Source: Aestuariirhabdus litorea (lineage in GTDB: Bacteria > Pseudomonadota > Gammaproteobacteria > Pseudomonadales > Aestuariirhabdaceae). From it: a stretch of DNA of 64,000 nucleotides. The position numbers and the translations under genes were made by a program. The stretch's first letter is position 1, and the number at the start of each line of letters is the position of its first letter. The notes beneath the pieces are model-generated. The model was not told where the DNA came from and searched no databases. It saw only the letters and a program-made list of their open reading frames with translations. The DNA lies in contig NZ_QWEZ01000001.1 of NCBI RefSeq assembly GCF_003864255.1, positions 1,860,001-1,924,000 on the forward strand. Direction: 5' to 3'. Shown piece after piece: positions 56,704-64,000 of this stretch.

Positions 56704-57588
56704 CTACAGATCGCTGAACAGCTGCTGGATACTGGAGAAATCCAGTGCCCCCTTGCCCTGGCCGCTGTGGAGGGCGTAGAGGCTGCGTGCCAACGCACCC
56801 ATGGGGGTAGAGCTGCGGGTCTGCAGCGCCGCCTCCATCGCCAGCCCCAGGTCCTTGGCCATCAGGTCAACCCCGAAGCCGCCCTGGTAACCGTTACTGG
56901 AGGGCACCGACTCCATCACCCCGGGATAGGGGTTGTAGAGCTCCAGCGCCCAGTTACGGCCGGAGCTTTTTTGCATGATATCCGACAGCACCTTGGGATC
57001 GAGGCCATTGGCCACCCCCAACTGGATCGCTTCAGCGCTACCCGCCATCAGCACCGCCAGCAGCATATTGTTGCAGATTTTGGCCACCTGGCCAGCACCG
57101 CTGTCACCGGCATGGAAGATGTTCTTGCCCATCTTCTCCAGCACCGGACGCGCCCGCTCCAGCGCCTCGCTGCTGCCGCCGACGATAAAAGTCAGGGTGC
57201 CCGCCGCGGCACCCGCAGTACCCCCGGAGACCGGTGCGTCGATCATGGTGATTCCGCGCTCAGCGGCGGCAGCGGCCACCTTGCGTGCCGACTCCGGCGC
57301 AATGGTGCTGCTGTCGATCACCAGGGTGCTGGCATCAATCGCCCCCAGTAGCCCCGTATCACCCAGGTAGAGCCCCTCCACGTGCTGGCTGGCGGGCAGC
57401 ATGGAGATCAAAACCTCGACCTCACTGGCCGCCTCGGCCGCCGTGACCACCGCCGTGGCCCCGGCATCCACCAGCGACTGCACCGCCGCCGGCACCAGGT
57501 CAAACACCTTCAGCTCATGGCCGGCCGCGACCAGGTTCTTTGCCATCGGGCCACCCATATGCCCCAAACCGATGAATCCTATCTTCAT
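56704..57588 (-). CDS. mmsB: 3-Hydroxyisobutyrate dehydrogenase MmsB
   Basis: 294-residue NAD-dependent dehydrogenase that oxidises 3-hydroxyisobutyrate to methylmalonate semialdehyde in valine catabolism. The Rossmann motif GFIGLGHMGGPMAKNL, substrate motif DAPVSGGTAGAAAGTL and catalytic Lys in GQVAKICNNML are visible. The ATG at 57588 has GAGGTG 6 bases upstream. It is the last gene of the operon and ends 8 bases before the terminator. Confidence 0.95.
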   Translation of the reverse strand: MKIGFIGLGHMGGPMAKNLVAAGHELKVFDLVPAAVQSLVDAGATAVVTAAEAASEVEVLISMLPASQHVEGLYLGDTGLLGAIDASTLVIDSSTIAPESARKVAAAAAERGITMIDAPVSGGTAGAAAGTLTFIVGGSSEALERARPVLEKMGKNIFHAGDSGAGQVAKICNNMLLAVLMAGSAEAIQLGVANGLDPKVLSDIMQKSSGRNWALELYNPYPGVMESVPSSNGYQGGFGVDLMAKDLGLAMEAALQTRSSTPMGALARSLYALHSGQGKGALDFSSIQQLFSDL

Positions 57589-57655
57589 TGCAACACCTCT
57601 TATTGTTATTGCCATAGCATGATGTGTGGCCCCTCCCGCAGGAGGGGCGAAAGAG

Positions 57656-58789
57656 TTACAGCTGCGCCAGGGGGTGCGAATCCTCGTCCCACAGGGGCGC
57701 ATAAAAACCCTGCAACCAGGCGCTCGACACCTCATCGAGGGTGGCCGGCTGCCAATGGGGCTGGTTGTCCTTGTCGATCAACAGTGCCCGCACCCCTTCA
57801 CGGAACTGCCCCTGCCGCGAACACTGCACCGACACCAGCAGCTCCAGCTGGAACACCTCCCGCAGGGAGAGGGGGCGGCAGCGTTTGATCTGCTCCACCA
57901 CCAGGTGCGCCGAGGTGGGACAGCCGCGGGCAAAGGCCTGCACCGCGCGCTGCAGCCAGCGATCATCGGTCTCCAGCTTGAGGCAGGCCTCCAGACACTC
58001 CTGCAGGGTGCTGTGGTCCATCAGGCGGTTAATCAGGTCGTAATGGGTACGCAACGCCGACGGTGGAAAGTTGTGGAGGGAGCTCTTCTCGAAGCGGCGC
58101 AGCAGGCGGGTCACCCGCTCCCGGTTTTCGACGGCGTCCGCCCCCCAGGGCTCCACACAGAGGGCGTCGCAAAGCGCATCGTGCTCGCTGTTGTTGAGAA
58201 AACGATCCGCCAGCCCCGCAAAGATCGCATCGGCGGCGTTGAGGGAGGAGGCGGTCAGCCCGAGGAACTTACCCAGCCGTCCCGGCATCCGCGCCAGCAA
58301 CCAGGAGCCGCCGACGTCGGGATAGAGGCCGATGTTGATCTCCGGCATCGCCAGGCGGGTGGTCTCGGTCACCACCCGGTGACTGGCGCCGGCCATCAGC
58401 CCAACGCCGCCCCCCATCACGATCCCCTGCCCCCAGCAGATCAGGGGCTTGCTATAGCCATGGATCAGGTAGTCGAGGCGATACTCGCGGCTGAAGAACT
58501 CGACCGCGTAGGAGCTCTCCGACCGGTTCTGCTGGTCGTCGCACATCGACTCATAGAGGCGGCGAATATCGCCGCCGGCGCAGAATGCCTTCTCGCCCGC
58601 CCCCTGCAAAACCACACAGGCGATGCGCTGATCCTGCTCCCAGCTCAGCAGCTGGCCATAGAGCAGGTCGATCATCTCCAGACTGAGGGCGTTGAGCGCC
58701 TTCTCGACATTGAGGGTGGCGAAGGCCACCTGGTAGTCCCCCGCCGGACGGGTTTCAAACAGAACCGGGGCCTGGTTGGGCTGTGTCAT
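57656..58789 (-). CDS. 3-Hydroxyisobutyryl-CoA hydrolase
   Basis: 377-residue crotonase-fold hydrolase that releases free 3-hydroxyisobutyrate from its CoA ester. Evidence: VVLQGAGEKAFCAGGDIRRLYE, GIVMGGGVGLMAGASHRVVTE and PEINIGLYPDVGGSWLLARMPG, with the longer C-terminal region that separates HIBCH-type enzymes from simple hydratases. It sits between the enoyl-CoA hydratase (12 bases) and mmsB (67 bases), fitting the pathway order. Confidence 0.93.
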   Translation of the reverse strand: MTQPNQAPVLFETRPAGDYQVAFATLNVEKALNALSLEMIDLLYGQLLSWEQDQRIACVVLQGAGEKAFCAGGDIRRLYESMCDDQQNRSESSYAVEFFSREYRLDYLIHGYSKPLICWGQGIVMGGGVGLMAGASHRVVTETTRLAMPEINIGLYPDVGGSWLLARMPGRLGKFLGLTASSLNAADAIFAGLADRFLNNSEHDALCDALCVEPWGADAVENRERVTRLLRRFEKSSLHNFPPSALRTHYDLINRLMDHSTLQECLEACLKLETDDRWLQRAVQAFARGCPTSAHLVVEQIKRCRPLSLREVFQLELLVSVQCSRQGQFREGVRALLIDKDNQPHWQPATLDEVSSAWLQGFYAPLWDEDSHPLAQL

Positions 58790-58801
58790 GAACGGGTCCC
58801 C

Positions 58802-59602
58802 TTAGCCATTTTTCCACTCGGGTTTGCGCTTCTCCAGAAAGGCGTTCACCCCCTCCTTCTGGTCCTCGGTATCAAACAGGTCGACAAACAGCTCCCGCTC
58901 CACCGGCAGGGCCTGGGCCAGGGGATTTCTGCGCGCGGCCTGCACCAGGGTTTTGCAGACAGTAACACTGCTCGGACTCTGGCGGGCTACCCCCTCGGCC
59001 AGCTTAAGGGCGGCGTCCAGGGACTCACCCCGCCCCACCACCTGCTCCACCAGGCCGATCCGCTCGGCAGTGGCGGCATCGACCCGCTCTCCGCACAGGA
59101 TCATGCGTTTGGCCCAGCCCTCACCCACCAGCCAGGGCAGGTTCTGGGTACCGCCCGCGCAGGGCAGCAGCCCCACCGTGGCCTCCGGCAGCGCCATCTG
59201 CGCTTGCTCCTCGGCGATGCGAATATCGCAGGCCAGGGCGCACTCGAGGCCACCCCCCATAGCGTAGCCGTTGATCGCCGCGATCGAAACGCCACGGAAG
59301 GCGCTCAGGGTTTCAAAGGCGTGCCCGAACAGGCGCGCCATCTTCCGCGCCCGAGCCTTATCGCCGTCGGCAAACAGGTTGAGGTCGGCGCCGGCCGAAA
59401 AGAACTTCTCCCCCTGCCCATGGAGCACCAGGGCATAGATATTGCGATCGGCGTTGAGCGCCTCCACCAGGGTCACCAGCCCGGACAGGCTCTCGGCATC
59501 CCAGGTGTTGGCGGGGGGGTTATTGATGGTGACCAGGGCAGTGTGCTCGCGCACCTCCACCCGCAACTTGTCGGTAATCTCTGAATAGGATCTGTCGTTC
59601 AT
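58802..59602 (-). CDS. Enoyl-CoA hydratase (methacrylyl-CoA step)
   Basis: 266-residue crotonase. Oxyanion-hole and active-site segments are GEKFFSAGADLNLF and GYAMGGGLECALACD; the two catalytic Glu are in GGGLECAL and ALPEATVGLLPCAGGT. Operon position indicates hydration of methacrylyl-CoA to 3-hydroxyisobutyryl-CoA, though substrate range is not visible in sequence. 12-base gaps on both sides. Confidence 0.93.
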   Translation of the reverse strand: MNDRSYSEITDKLRVEVREHTALVTINNPPANTWDAESLSGLVTLVEALNADRNIYALVLHGQGEKFFSAGADLNLFADGDKARARKMARLFGHAFETLSAFRGVSIAAINGYAMGGGLECALACDIRIAEEQAQMALPEATVGLLPCAGGTQNLPWLVGEGWAKRMILCGERVDAATAERIGLVEQVVGRGESLDAALKLAEGVARQSPSSVTVCKTLVQAARRNPLAQALPVERELFVDLFDTEDQKEGVNAFLEKRKPEWKNG

Positions 59603-59614
59603 GAAACGTCCTCA

Positions 59615-60775
59615 CTAACGAATAATATCGACGGCACCGTCCATCAACAGGCGTCGACTGATGATGACGCGCATGATCTCGTTGGTACCCTCAAGAATCT
59701 GATGCACCCTCGCATCGCGCACATAGCGCTCGAGCGGGTACTCACGAATATAGCCGTAACCGCCATGGATCTGCAGCGCTTCGTTGCAGATATCGAAGCA
59801 GCGATCGGTGGCAAAGCGCTTGGCCATGGCACTGTAGGTGGTGGCTTCGGGGTCGCCGCTGTCGAGCTTGCTGGCCGCCAGCCGCACCATCTGTCGCGCC
59901 GCCACCAGCTCGGTGGCCATGTCCGCCAATTTGAACTGCAGGGCCTGGAAGGCCGCCAGCGGTTTGCCAAACTGCTGGCGCTCCTGCATATAGCCCTGGG
60001 CCTGCTCCAGGGCGGCCTGGGCCACCCCCAAAGAGCAGCTGGCGATATTGATGCGGCCGCCATCAAGCCCCTTCATGGCGATCTTGAACCCCTCACCCTC
60101 GGCGCCCAGCAGGTGAGCGGCCGGCACCCGGACCTCCTCGAAGGTGATCATGCGGGTGGGCTGGCAATTCCAGCCCATCTTCTCCTCCTTGCGACCGTAC
60201 AGGATGCCCTCGGCATCGGCCGGCACCAGCAGGCAGGAGATGCCACTCGCCCCCGCCTCGCCGGTGCGGGCCATCACCACCAGCAGGTCGGTGGAACCGG
60301 CCCCGGAGATAAACACCTTGGAGCCGTTAAGCACATACTCATTCCCCTCCCGGCGCGCACTGGTGCGCAGGGAGGCGGCATCGGAGCCGGCATTGGGCTC
60401 GGTCAGGCAGTAGGAGGCCAACAACTCGCCACTCACCAGCGCCTCGCAGTAGAGCGCCCGGGTCGCCTCGTTGGCAAAGCTGCACACCATCCAGGTGGCC
60501 ATGTTATGGATGGTCAGGTAGGCGGTGGTAGCGGTACAGCCCCGCGCCAGCTCTTCGAAGATCAGGCTGGCGTCGAGACGACTCATACCCATGCCGCCGC
60601 TCTGGGCGGGGGAGTAGATCCCGCAGAAGCCGAGCTCACCGGCCCGCTTGATCACCTCCAGCGGAAACTCCTGCTCAGCATCCCAGCGGGCAGCGTGGGG
60701 GGCCAGCTCGCTGTCGGCAAACTGGCGCGCCATGGCGCAGAACGCCTGCTGGTCTTCGTTAAGGTTAAAATCCAT
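59615..60775 (-). CDS. Acyl-CoA dehydrogenase (probable isobutyryl-CoA dehydrogenase)
   Basis: 386-residue FAD enzyme. Signatures include YCLTEPNAGSDAASLRTSA and the C-terminal QIHGGYGYIREYPLERYVRDARVHQILEGTNEIMR, where the Glu of LEGTNEI is the usual catalytic base position. Operon context (valine degradation) suggests isobutyryl-CoA as substrate. The ATG at 60775 begins MDFNLNEDQQAF, a typical start; the in-frame extension upstream is unsupported. Confidence 0.93.
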   Translation of the reverse strand: MDFNLNEDQQAFCAMARQFADSELAPHAARWDAEQEFPLEVIKRAGELGFCGIYSPAQSGGMGMSRLDASLIFEELARGCTATTAYLTIHNMATWMVCSFANEATRALYCEALVSGELLASYCLTEPNAGSDAASLRTSARREGNEYVLNGSKVFISGAGSTDLLVVMARTGEAGASGISCLLVPADAEGILYGRKEEKMGWNCQPTRMITFEEVRVPAAHLLGAEGEGFKIAMKGLDGGRINIASCSLGVAQAALEQAQGYMQERQQFGKPLAAFQALQFKLADMATELVAARQMVRLAASKLDSGDPEATTYSAMAKRFATDRCFDICNEALQIHGGYGYIREYPLERYVRDARVHQILEGTNEIMRVIISRRLLMDGAVDIIR

Positions 60776-60868
60776 ATTTATCTCCACACACAACCGGGCA
60801 TCCGCTGCGGACACCCGGAATCAATACCCTGGCCAAACCGGGGCCCGCTGTAACGGGCCTGGTGGCGA

Positions 60869-62365
60869 TTAACGGAGGTTAATGGTCATATTGGGACCGC
60901 TGTTCATCCCCTGGTCGAACCAGCGCGCGGTGATGGTCTTGGTCTCGGTGTAGAAACGCACCGCCTGCTTGCCGTAGGCGTGCTGATCTCCGTAGAAGGA
61001 GTTCTTCCAGCCGGTGAAGGAGAAGAAGGGCAGCGGTACCGGAATCGGCACGTTGATGCCCACCTGCCCCACCTCGATGTGGTGCTGGAAGTGGCGGGCC
61101 GCAAGGCCGGAGGCGGTGAAGATCGAGGTGCCGTTGCCGAAGGGACTGTTATTGATCAGGCAGATCGCCTCATCCAGGCTGTCCACCTCCATGGTGCAGA
61201 GAACCGGCCCGAAGATCTCCTCCTTGTAGATCGACATCTCGGGAGTGACCTTGCTGAACAGGGTCGGCCCCACCCAGTTGCCGTCGGGGTAGTCCTCGAC
61301 CACGCAGTCGCTGCCATCGAGCAGGCACTCGGCCCCCTCCGACTTGCCCTGGGCGATCAGCCCCAGCACCCGCTCGCGGGCCTGGGGAGAGATCAGGGGT
61401 CCATAACCCGCCTCGGCATCGTCCCAGGCACCGGGTTGAACCTTGGCCATCGCCTCCCTCAACTCGGGGATCCAGCTGGCCGCCTCGCCCACGAACACCG
61501 CCACACTGATCGCCATGCAGCGCTGGCCGGCGGCCCCTACGGAGGCCCCCACCAGATTATTGATCACCTGGTTCTTGTCGGCGTCGGGCATGATCACCAT
61601 GTGGTTCTTGGCACCGGTCATCGCCTGCACCCGCTTGAGGTGGTCACAACCGGTCCGGTAGACGTGAGCCCCCACGTTGACCGAGCCCACGAAAGAGATG
61701 GCGCGCACATCGGGGTGGGTCAGCAGGGTATCGACCTGCTCACGGCCACCGTGCACCACCTGCAGCAGCCCCTTGGGGAAGCCCGCCTGCTGGAACAGTT
61801 CGGCGAGGCGGTTGGGAGTCATCGGATCCTGCTCGGAGGGCTTGAGGATAAAGCTGTTGCCGCAGGCGATCGCCAGCGGGAACATCCACAGCGGAATCAT
61901 CGCCGGGAAGTTGAAGGGGGTGATACCGGCGCAGACGCCCAGCGGCTGCAGGTAGCTGTAGGTATCGATGGCGCGGGCCACGTTCTCGGCGGTCTCACCC
62001 ATCAGCAGGCTGGGGATGTTGCACGCCTGCTCGGCGACCTCGATCCCTCGCCACACATCGCCCTTGGCGTCGGCAAAGGTCTTGCCGGTCTCCTTGGCGA
62101 GGATCTCCGCCAGCTCGTCGTGGTGCTCCTTCAGCAGCGCCTGGTAGACCATCATGATGCGTGCCCGCTCGGGTGGAGGCACGTCACGCCACTCTGCGAA
62201 GGCCGCCTTGGCGCTGCTGATGGCAGCCTCCATCTCCTCGGGGGTGGCGTAGGGCACGTGACAAAGCACCTCCTGGGTCGCCGGGTTGGTCACGGGAAGG
62301 GGCTGCTCGCAGCGGCTCTGCTGCCACTCGCCATTGATCAGCTGGGGTATGGTATTTGCGGTCAT
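60869..62365 (-). CDS. mmsA: Methylmalonate-semialdehyde dehydrogenase (acylating) MmsA
   Basis: 498-residue CoA-acylating aldehyde dehydrogenase that converts methylmalonate semialdehyde to propionyl-CoA. The catalytic Cys is in [42 protein letters not shown] and [26 protein letters not shown] are diagnostic of MmsA rather than general ALDHs. It is the first gene of the operon and divergent from mmsR. Confidence 0.97.
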   Translation of the reverse strand: MTANTIPQLINGEWQQSRCEQPLPVTNPATQEVLCHVPYATPEEMEAAISSAKAAFAEWRDVPPPERARIMMVYQALLKEHHDELAEILAKETGKTFADAKGDVWRGIEVAEQACNIPSLLMGETAENVARAIDTYSYLQPLGVCAGITPFNFPAMIPLWMFPLAIACGNSFILKPSEQDPMTPNRLAELFQQAGFPKGLLQVVHGGREQVDTLLTHPDVRAISFVGSVNVGAHVYRTGCDHLKRVQAMTGAKNHMVIMPDADKNQVINNLVGASVGAAGQRCMAISVAVFVGEAASWIPELREAMAKVQPGAWDDAEAGYGPLISPQARERVLGLIAQGKSEGAECLLDGSDCVVEDYPDGNWVGPTLFSKVTPEMSIYKEEIFGPVLCTMEVDSLDEAICLINNSPFGNGTSIFTASGLAARHFQHHIEVGQVGINVPIPVPLPFFSFTGWKNSFYGDQHAYGKQAVRFYTETKTITARWFDQGMNSGPNMTINLR

Positions 62366-62626
62366 CGTCGGTCACCCATGGTGTTTTAGCGTTATTGTCA
62401 GTACTGCGGTGTTGATAGCTCGGTGGGGGGAGTCGCGGGTCTCACACGCCGGCACCCGAAGGATCCGAAGACCGGTTCAGGACTCGCCCAACATTGTCTC
62501 CTTTGTACCACGACACCCGGTGGATAAGGATTGACTAAATTGCTCGCATGATGGACTATTTTGCGATACGCATTTCCACACCCGGAACAGGTACACTTCC
62601 ATCATTAACTTATTTTTCAACAGGTT

Positions 62627-63514
62627 ATGAGCGACATATCGTCCGGATGGCCGCTGCCGGCTGAAGGGATTCGTTTTATAACCCCCGATTTCCTGATCCG
62701 TACCCTGGCCGCACACCCCCTCACCCAGGACTGCTACCCCCTGGGCTTTGGCTACTACCCCGATGCGGCCAGCCACCGCATGGAGCGACACCACCACGAC
62801 GACAACCTGCTGATCTTCTGCACCCACGGCAGTGGGGAGGCCTGGCTCGGCAGCCAGCACTACCCGCTTCATGCCGGCGAGCTGCTGTTGCTGCCTCGGG
62901 GCCAGTCCCACAGCTACCGCGCCTCCCCCACCCACCCCTGGACCCTATACTGGTTCCACTTTGACGGCCTGCACAGCGACCTGATGATGGACCGCCTGCA
63001 GCAACTGGCCGAGGGACCGGTGTTGAAAACCGGCCTGCAGGCCAAACTGCTGAGCGACTTCAGCAGCCTGATGAGCTTGCGCGACGGGGGTTACCAGCTG
63101 GACAACTTCATCTACGCCTCCAACCACATTGCGCAGATGCTGAGTTTTGTGGCGCTGGTGATCCGTCCGCGCCTGAAACTCAAGTCCGGCAGCTACCTTG
63201 ACCTCGACCGCATCCACAGCCTGATGCAGGAGAACCTGCACCAGCACCTCGACCTGGACACCATCGCCGCCAGTGTCAGCCTCTCCAAGTACCACTTCTC
63301 CAAAAAGTACAAGGAGCTCACCGGATACTCGCCGATCCAGCACTTTATCCACCTGAAGATGCAACACGCCTGTTACCAGCTCGACGTCTCTGATCGCAGC
63401 ATCCAGGAGGTAGCCGCCCAACTGGGGTACGATGACGCCTACTACTTCTCGCGCCTGTTCAGCAAGATTCTCGGGGTCTCCCCGAGCCAGTACCGCGCCC
63501 ACAAACACCGCTAA
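62627..63514 (+). CDS. mmsR: AraC-family activator MmsR
   Basis: 295-residue regulator with an N-terminal cupin-like sensing domain (HDDNLLIFCTHGSGEAWLG...HAGELLLLPRGQSHSYRA) and a C-terminal pair of helix-turn-helices (LDTIAASVSLSKYHFSKKYKELTGYSPIQHF and IQEVAAQLGYDDAYYFSRLFSKILGVSPSQYR). Divergence from mmsA in a 261-base gap matches MmsR of P. aeruginosa, which activates mmsAB. TTGACT at 62531 is a possible -35 for one direction; I could not define operator sites. Confidence 0.93.
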   Translation: MSDISSGWPLPAEGIRFITPDFLIRTLAAHPLTQDCYPLGFGYYPDAASHRMERHHHDDNLLIFCTHGSGEAWLGSQHYPLHAGELLLLPRGQSHSYRASPTHPWTLYWFHFDGLHSDLMMDRLQQLAEGPVLKTGLQAKLLSDFSSLMSLRDGGYQLDNFIYASNHIAQMLSFVALVIRPRLKLKSGSYLDLDRIHSLMQENLHQHLDLDTIAASVSLSKYHFSKKYKELTGYSPIQHFIHLKMQHACYQLDVSDRSIQEVAAQLGYDDAYYFSRLFSKILGVSPSQYRAHKHR

Positions 63515-63549
63515 CGGCCCGCGGATCGGCAAAAGCCAGCCCCCGCGCT

Positions 63550-63578
63550 TTTACCGGCCACCACTGCGCCGCTATAAT
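63550..63578 (+). promoter_or_regulatory. Promoter of the AGE-family gene
   Basis: TTTACC at 63550-63555 and TATAAT at 63573-63578 with a 17-base spacer, 41 bases before the ATG at 63620. Confidence 0.6.
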
Positions 63579-63619
63579 GCCGGGCTCCACAGGCAACCGG
63601 ACACCGCGCCCGCGACTCC

Positions 63620-64000
63620 ATGACCACCTCCTTCTACGCCCCGCTGGGCAATGCTGCCGCCCCGCAACAGGCCCGTATTGAGCAGTACCTGTTCGGCGCG
63701 CTGCTGCCAATGTGGCGCGAGCACGGCATCGATCGCCGTCATGGGGGATTTTTCGAGCGCCTCGACCAGCAGCTTAAGCCGCTGCCCCTGGACAGCAAGC
63801 GCCTGTTGGTCCAGTGCCGCCAGATCTTCGTCTACAGCCTCGCCTACAGCACCCTCGGCAATCCGCAGGACGCCCACGCGGCGCGCCAGGGGTTCGAGTT
63901 TCTGGTTCGTCACTACCGCGACCCCGACCTGGGGGGCTGGTTTTTCAGCACCCACGACGACGGCCGGGTTCGGGATACCACCAAAGATGCCTACGGGCAC
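63620..64000 (+). CDS. AGE-family N-acylglucosamine 2-epimerase/sugar isomerase, 3' end missing
   Basis: 127 codons are visible before the window edge; no stop is reached. The N-terminus has LLPMWREHGIDRRHGGFFERLD, then LVQCRQIFVYSLAYS and HYRDPDLGGWFFSTHDDG, the opening helices of the alpha/alpha-barrel AGE superfamily (N-acetylglucosamine 2-epimerase, mannose isomerase, YihS). The exact sugar cannot be told from this part. It has its own promoter and lies 105 bases after mmsR, so it is probably not part of valine metabolism. Confidence 0.85.
   Translation, partial: MTTSFYAPLGNAAAPQQARIEQYLFGALLPMWREHGIDRRHGGFFERLDQQLKPLPLDSKRLLVQCRQIFVYSLAYSTLGNPQDAHAARQGFEFLVRHYRDPDLGGWFFSTHDDGRVRDTTKDAYGH

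Noticed and set aside
57626-59584. 652-codon plus-strand ORF across two crotonase genes
   Set aside because: Spans two real minus-strand genes and the gap between them; His/Gln/Gly-rich shadow.
60980-62389. 469-codon plus-strand ORF opposite mmsA
   Set aside because: Antisense shadow of a well-supported aldehyde dehydrogenase gene.

Overview
The window is a gene-dense, GC-rich gammaproteobacterial chromosome segment. Gene content and local order closely resemble Pseudomonas and marine Oceanospirillales-type relatives: rnf-nth, relA-mazG, cysM-rlmD, rpoE(algU)-mucABCD-lepA-lepB-rnc-era-recO-pdxJ, and mmsR-mmsA-mmsB. This placement comes from recognised protein families and order, not a database search. 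I saw no rRNA, tRNA, CRISPR array, insertion sequence or prophage. Most of the window is core housekeeping.

Layout. 1-2376 (+): 3' end of dapC, an ArsC/Spx-like reductase and dapD (lysine/diaminopimelate synthesis; dapE lies at 20 kb). 2466-5413 (-): anaerobic ribonucleotide reductase. Here the glycyl-radical tail of NrdD is a separate 52-residue gene between the large nrdD ORF and nrdG, and two FNR/ANR-type boxes lie upstream. 5414-6167: a 754-base gene-free stretch with hairpins and a two-copy 100-bp-period repeat. 6168-6665 (-): a two-CBS-domain protein with its own pair of FNR/ANR-type boxes. 6841-10143 (-): an apparent operon of a DnaT-like gene, a lambda-P-like gene, apbC/mrp, dcd and yqaA; the first two look like a chromosomal helicase-loader pair. 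10488-19353 (+): metG, then the complete Rnf electron-transport operon (rsxABCDGE) ending in nth.

19423-28396: a PilZ-like gene (-), dapE-rlmA-two small unknowns-plsB (+), rsmJ (-), an orphan RTX-type calcium-binding protein (+), uppP and tsaB (-). 28506-29630 (-): a histone-H1-like Lys/Ala-rich protein with a 15-bp coding tandem repeat. 30046-37891 (-): adk, a YbaK-HDOD fusion, mazG, relA, rlmD and cysM. 38116-40935 (+): the GacS/BarA hybrid kinase. 40896-51947 (-): acpS, pdxJ, recO, era, rnc, a DUF4845 gene, lepB, lepA, mucD, rseC, rseB, rseA and rpoE. 52218-56641: nadB (+), sdhE-ygfX (-), ygfZ and a second HDOD gene (+). 56704-62365 (-): a valine/isobutyryl-CoA degradation operon with divergent mmsR (+). 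The window ends inside an AGE-family sugar epimerase/isomerase gene.

Taken together: oxygen-responsive sites serve anaerobic dNTP synthesis and a CBS regulator; an envelope-stress (sigma E/AlgU) module and a Gac-type kinase suggest control of surface and stress behaviour; and Rnf can link NADH/ferredoxin redox to a membrane ion gradient. The points most worth following are the split NrdD and the DnaT-like/P-like pair.
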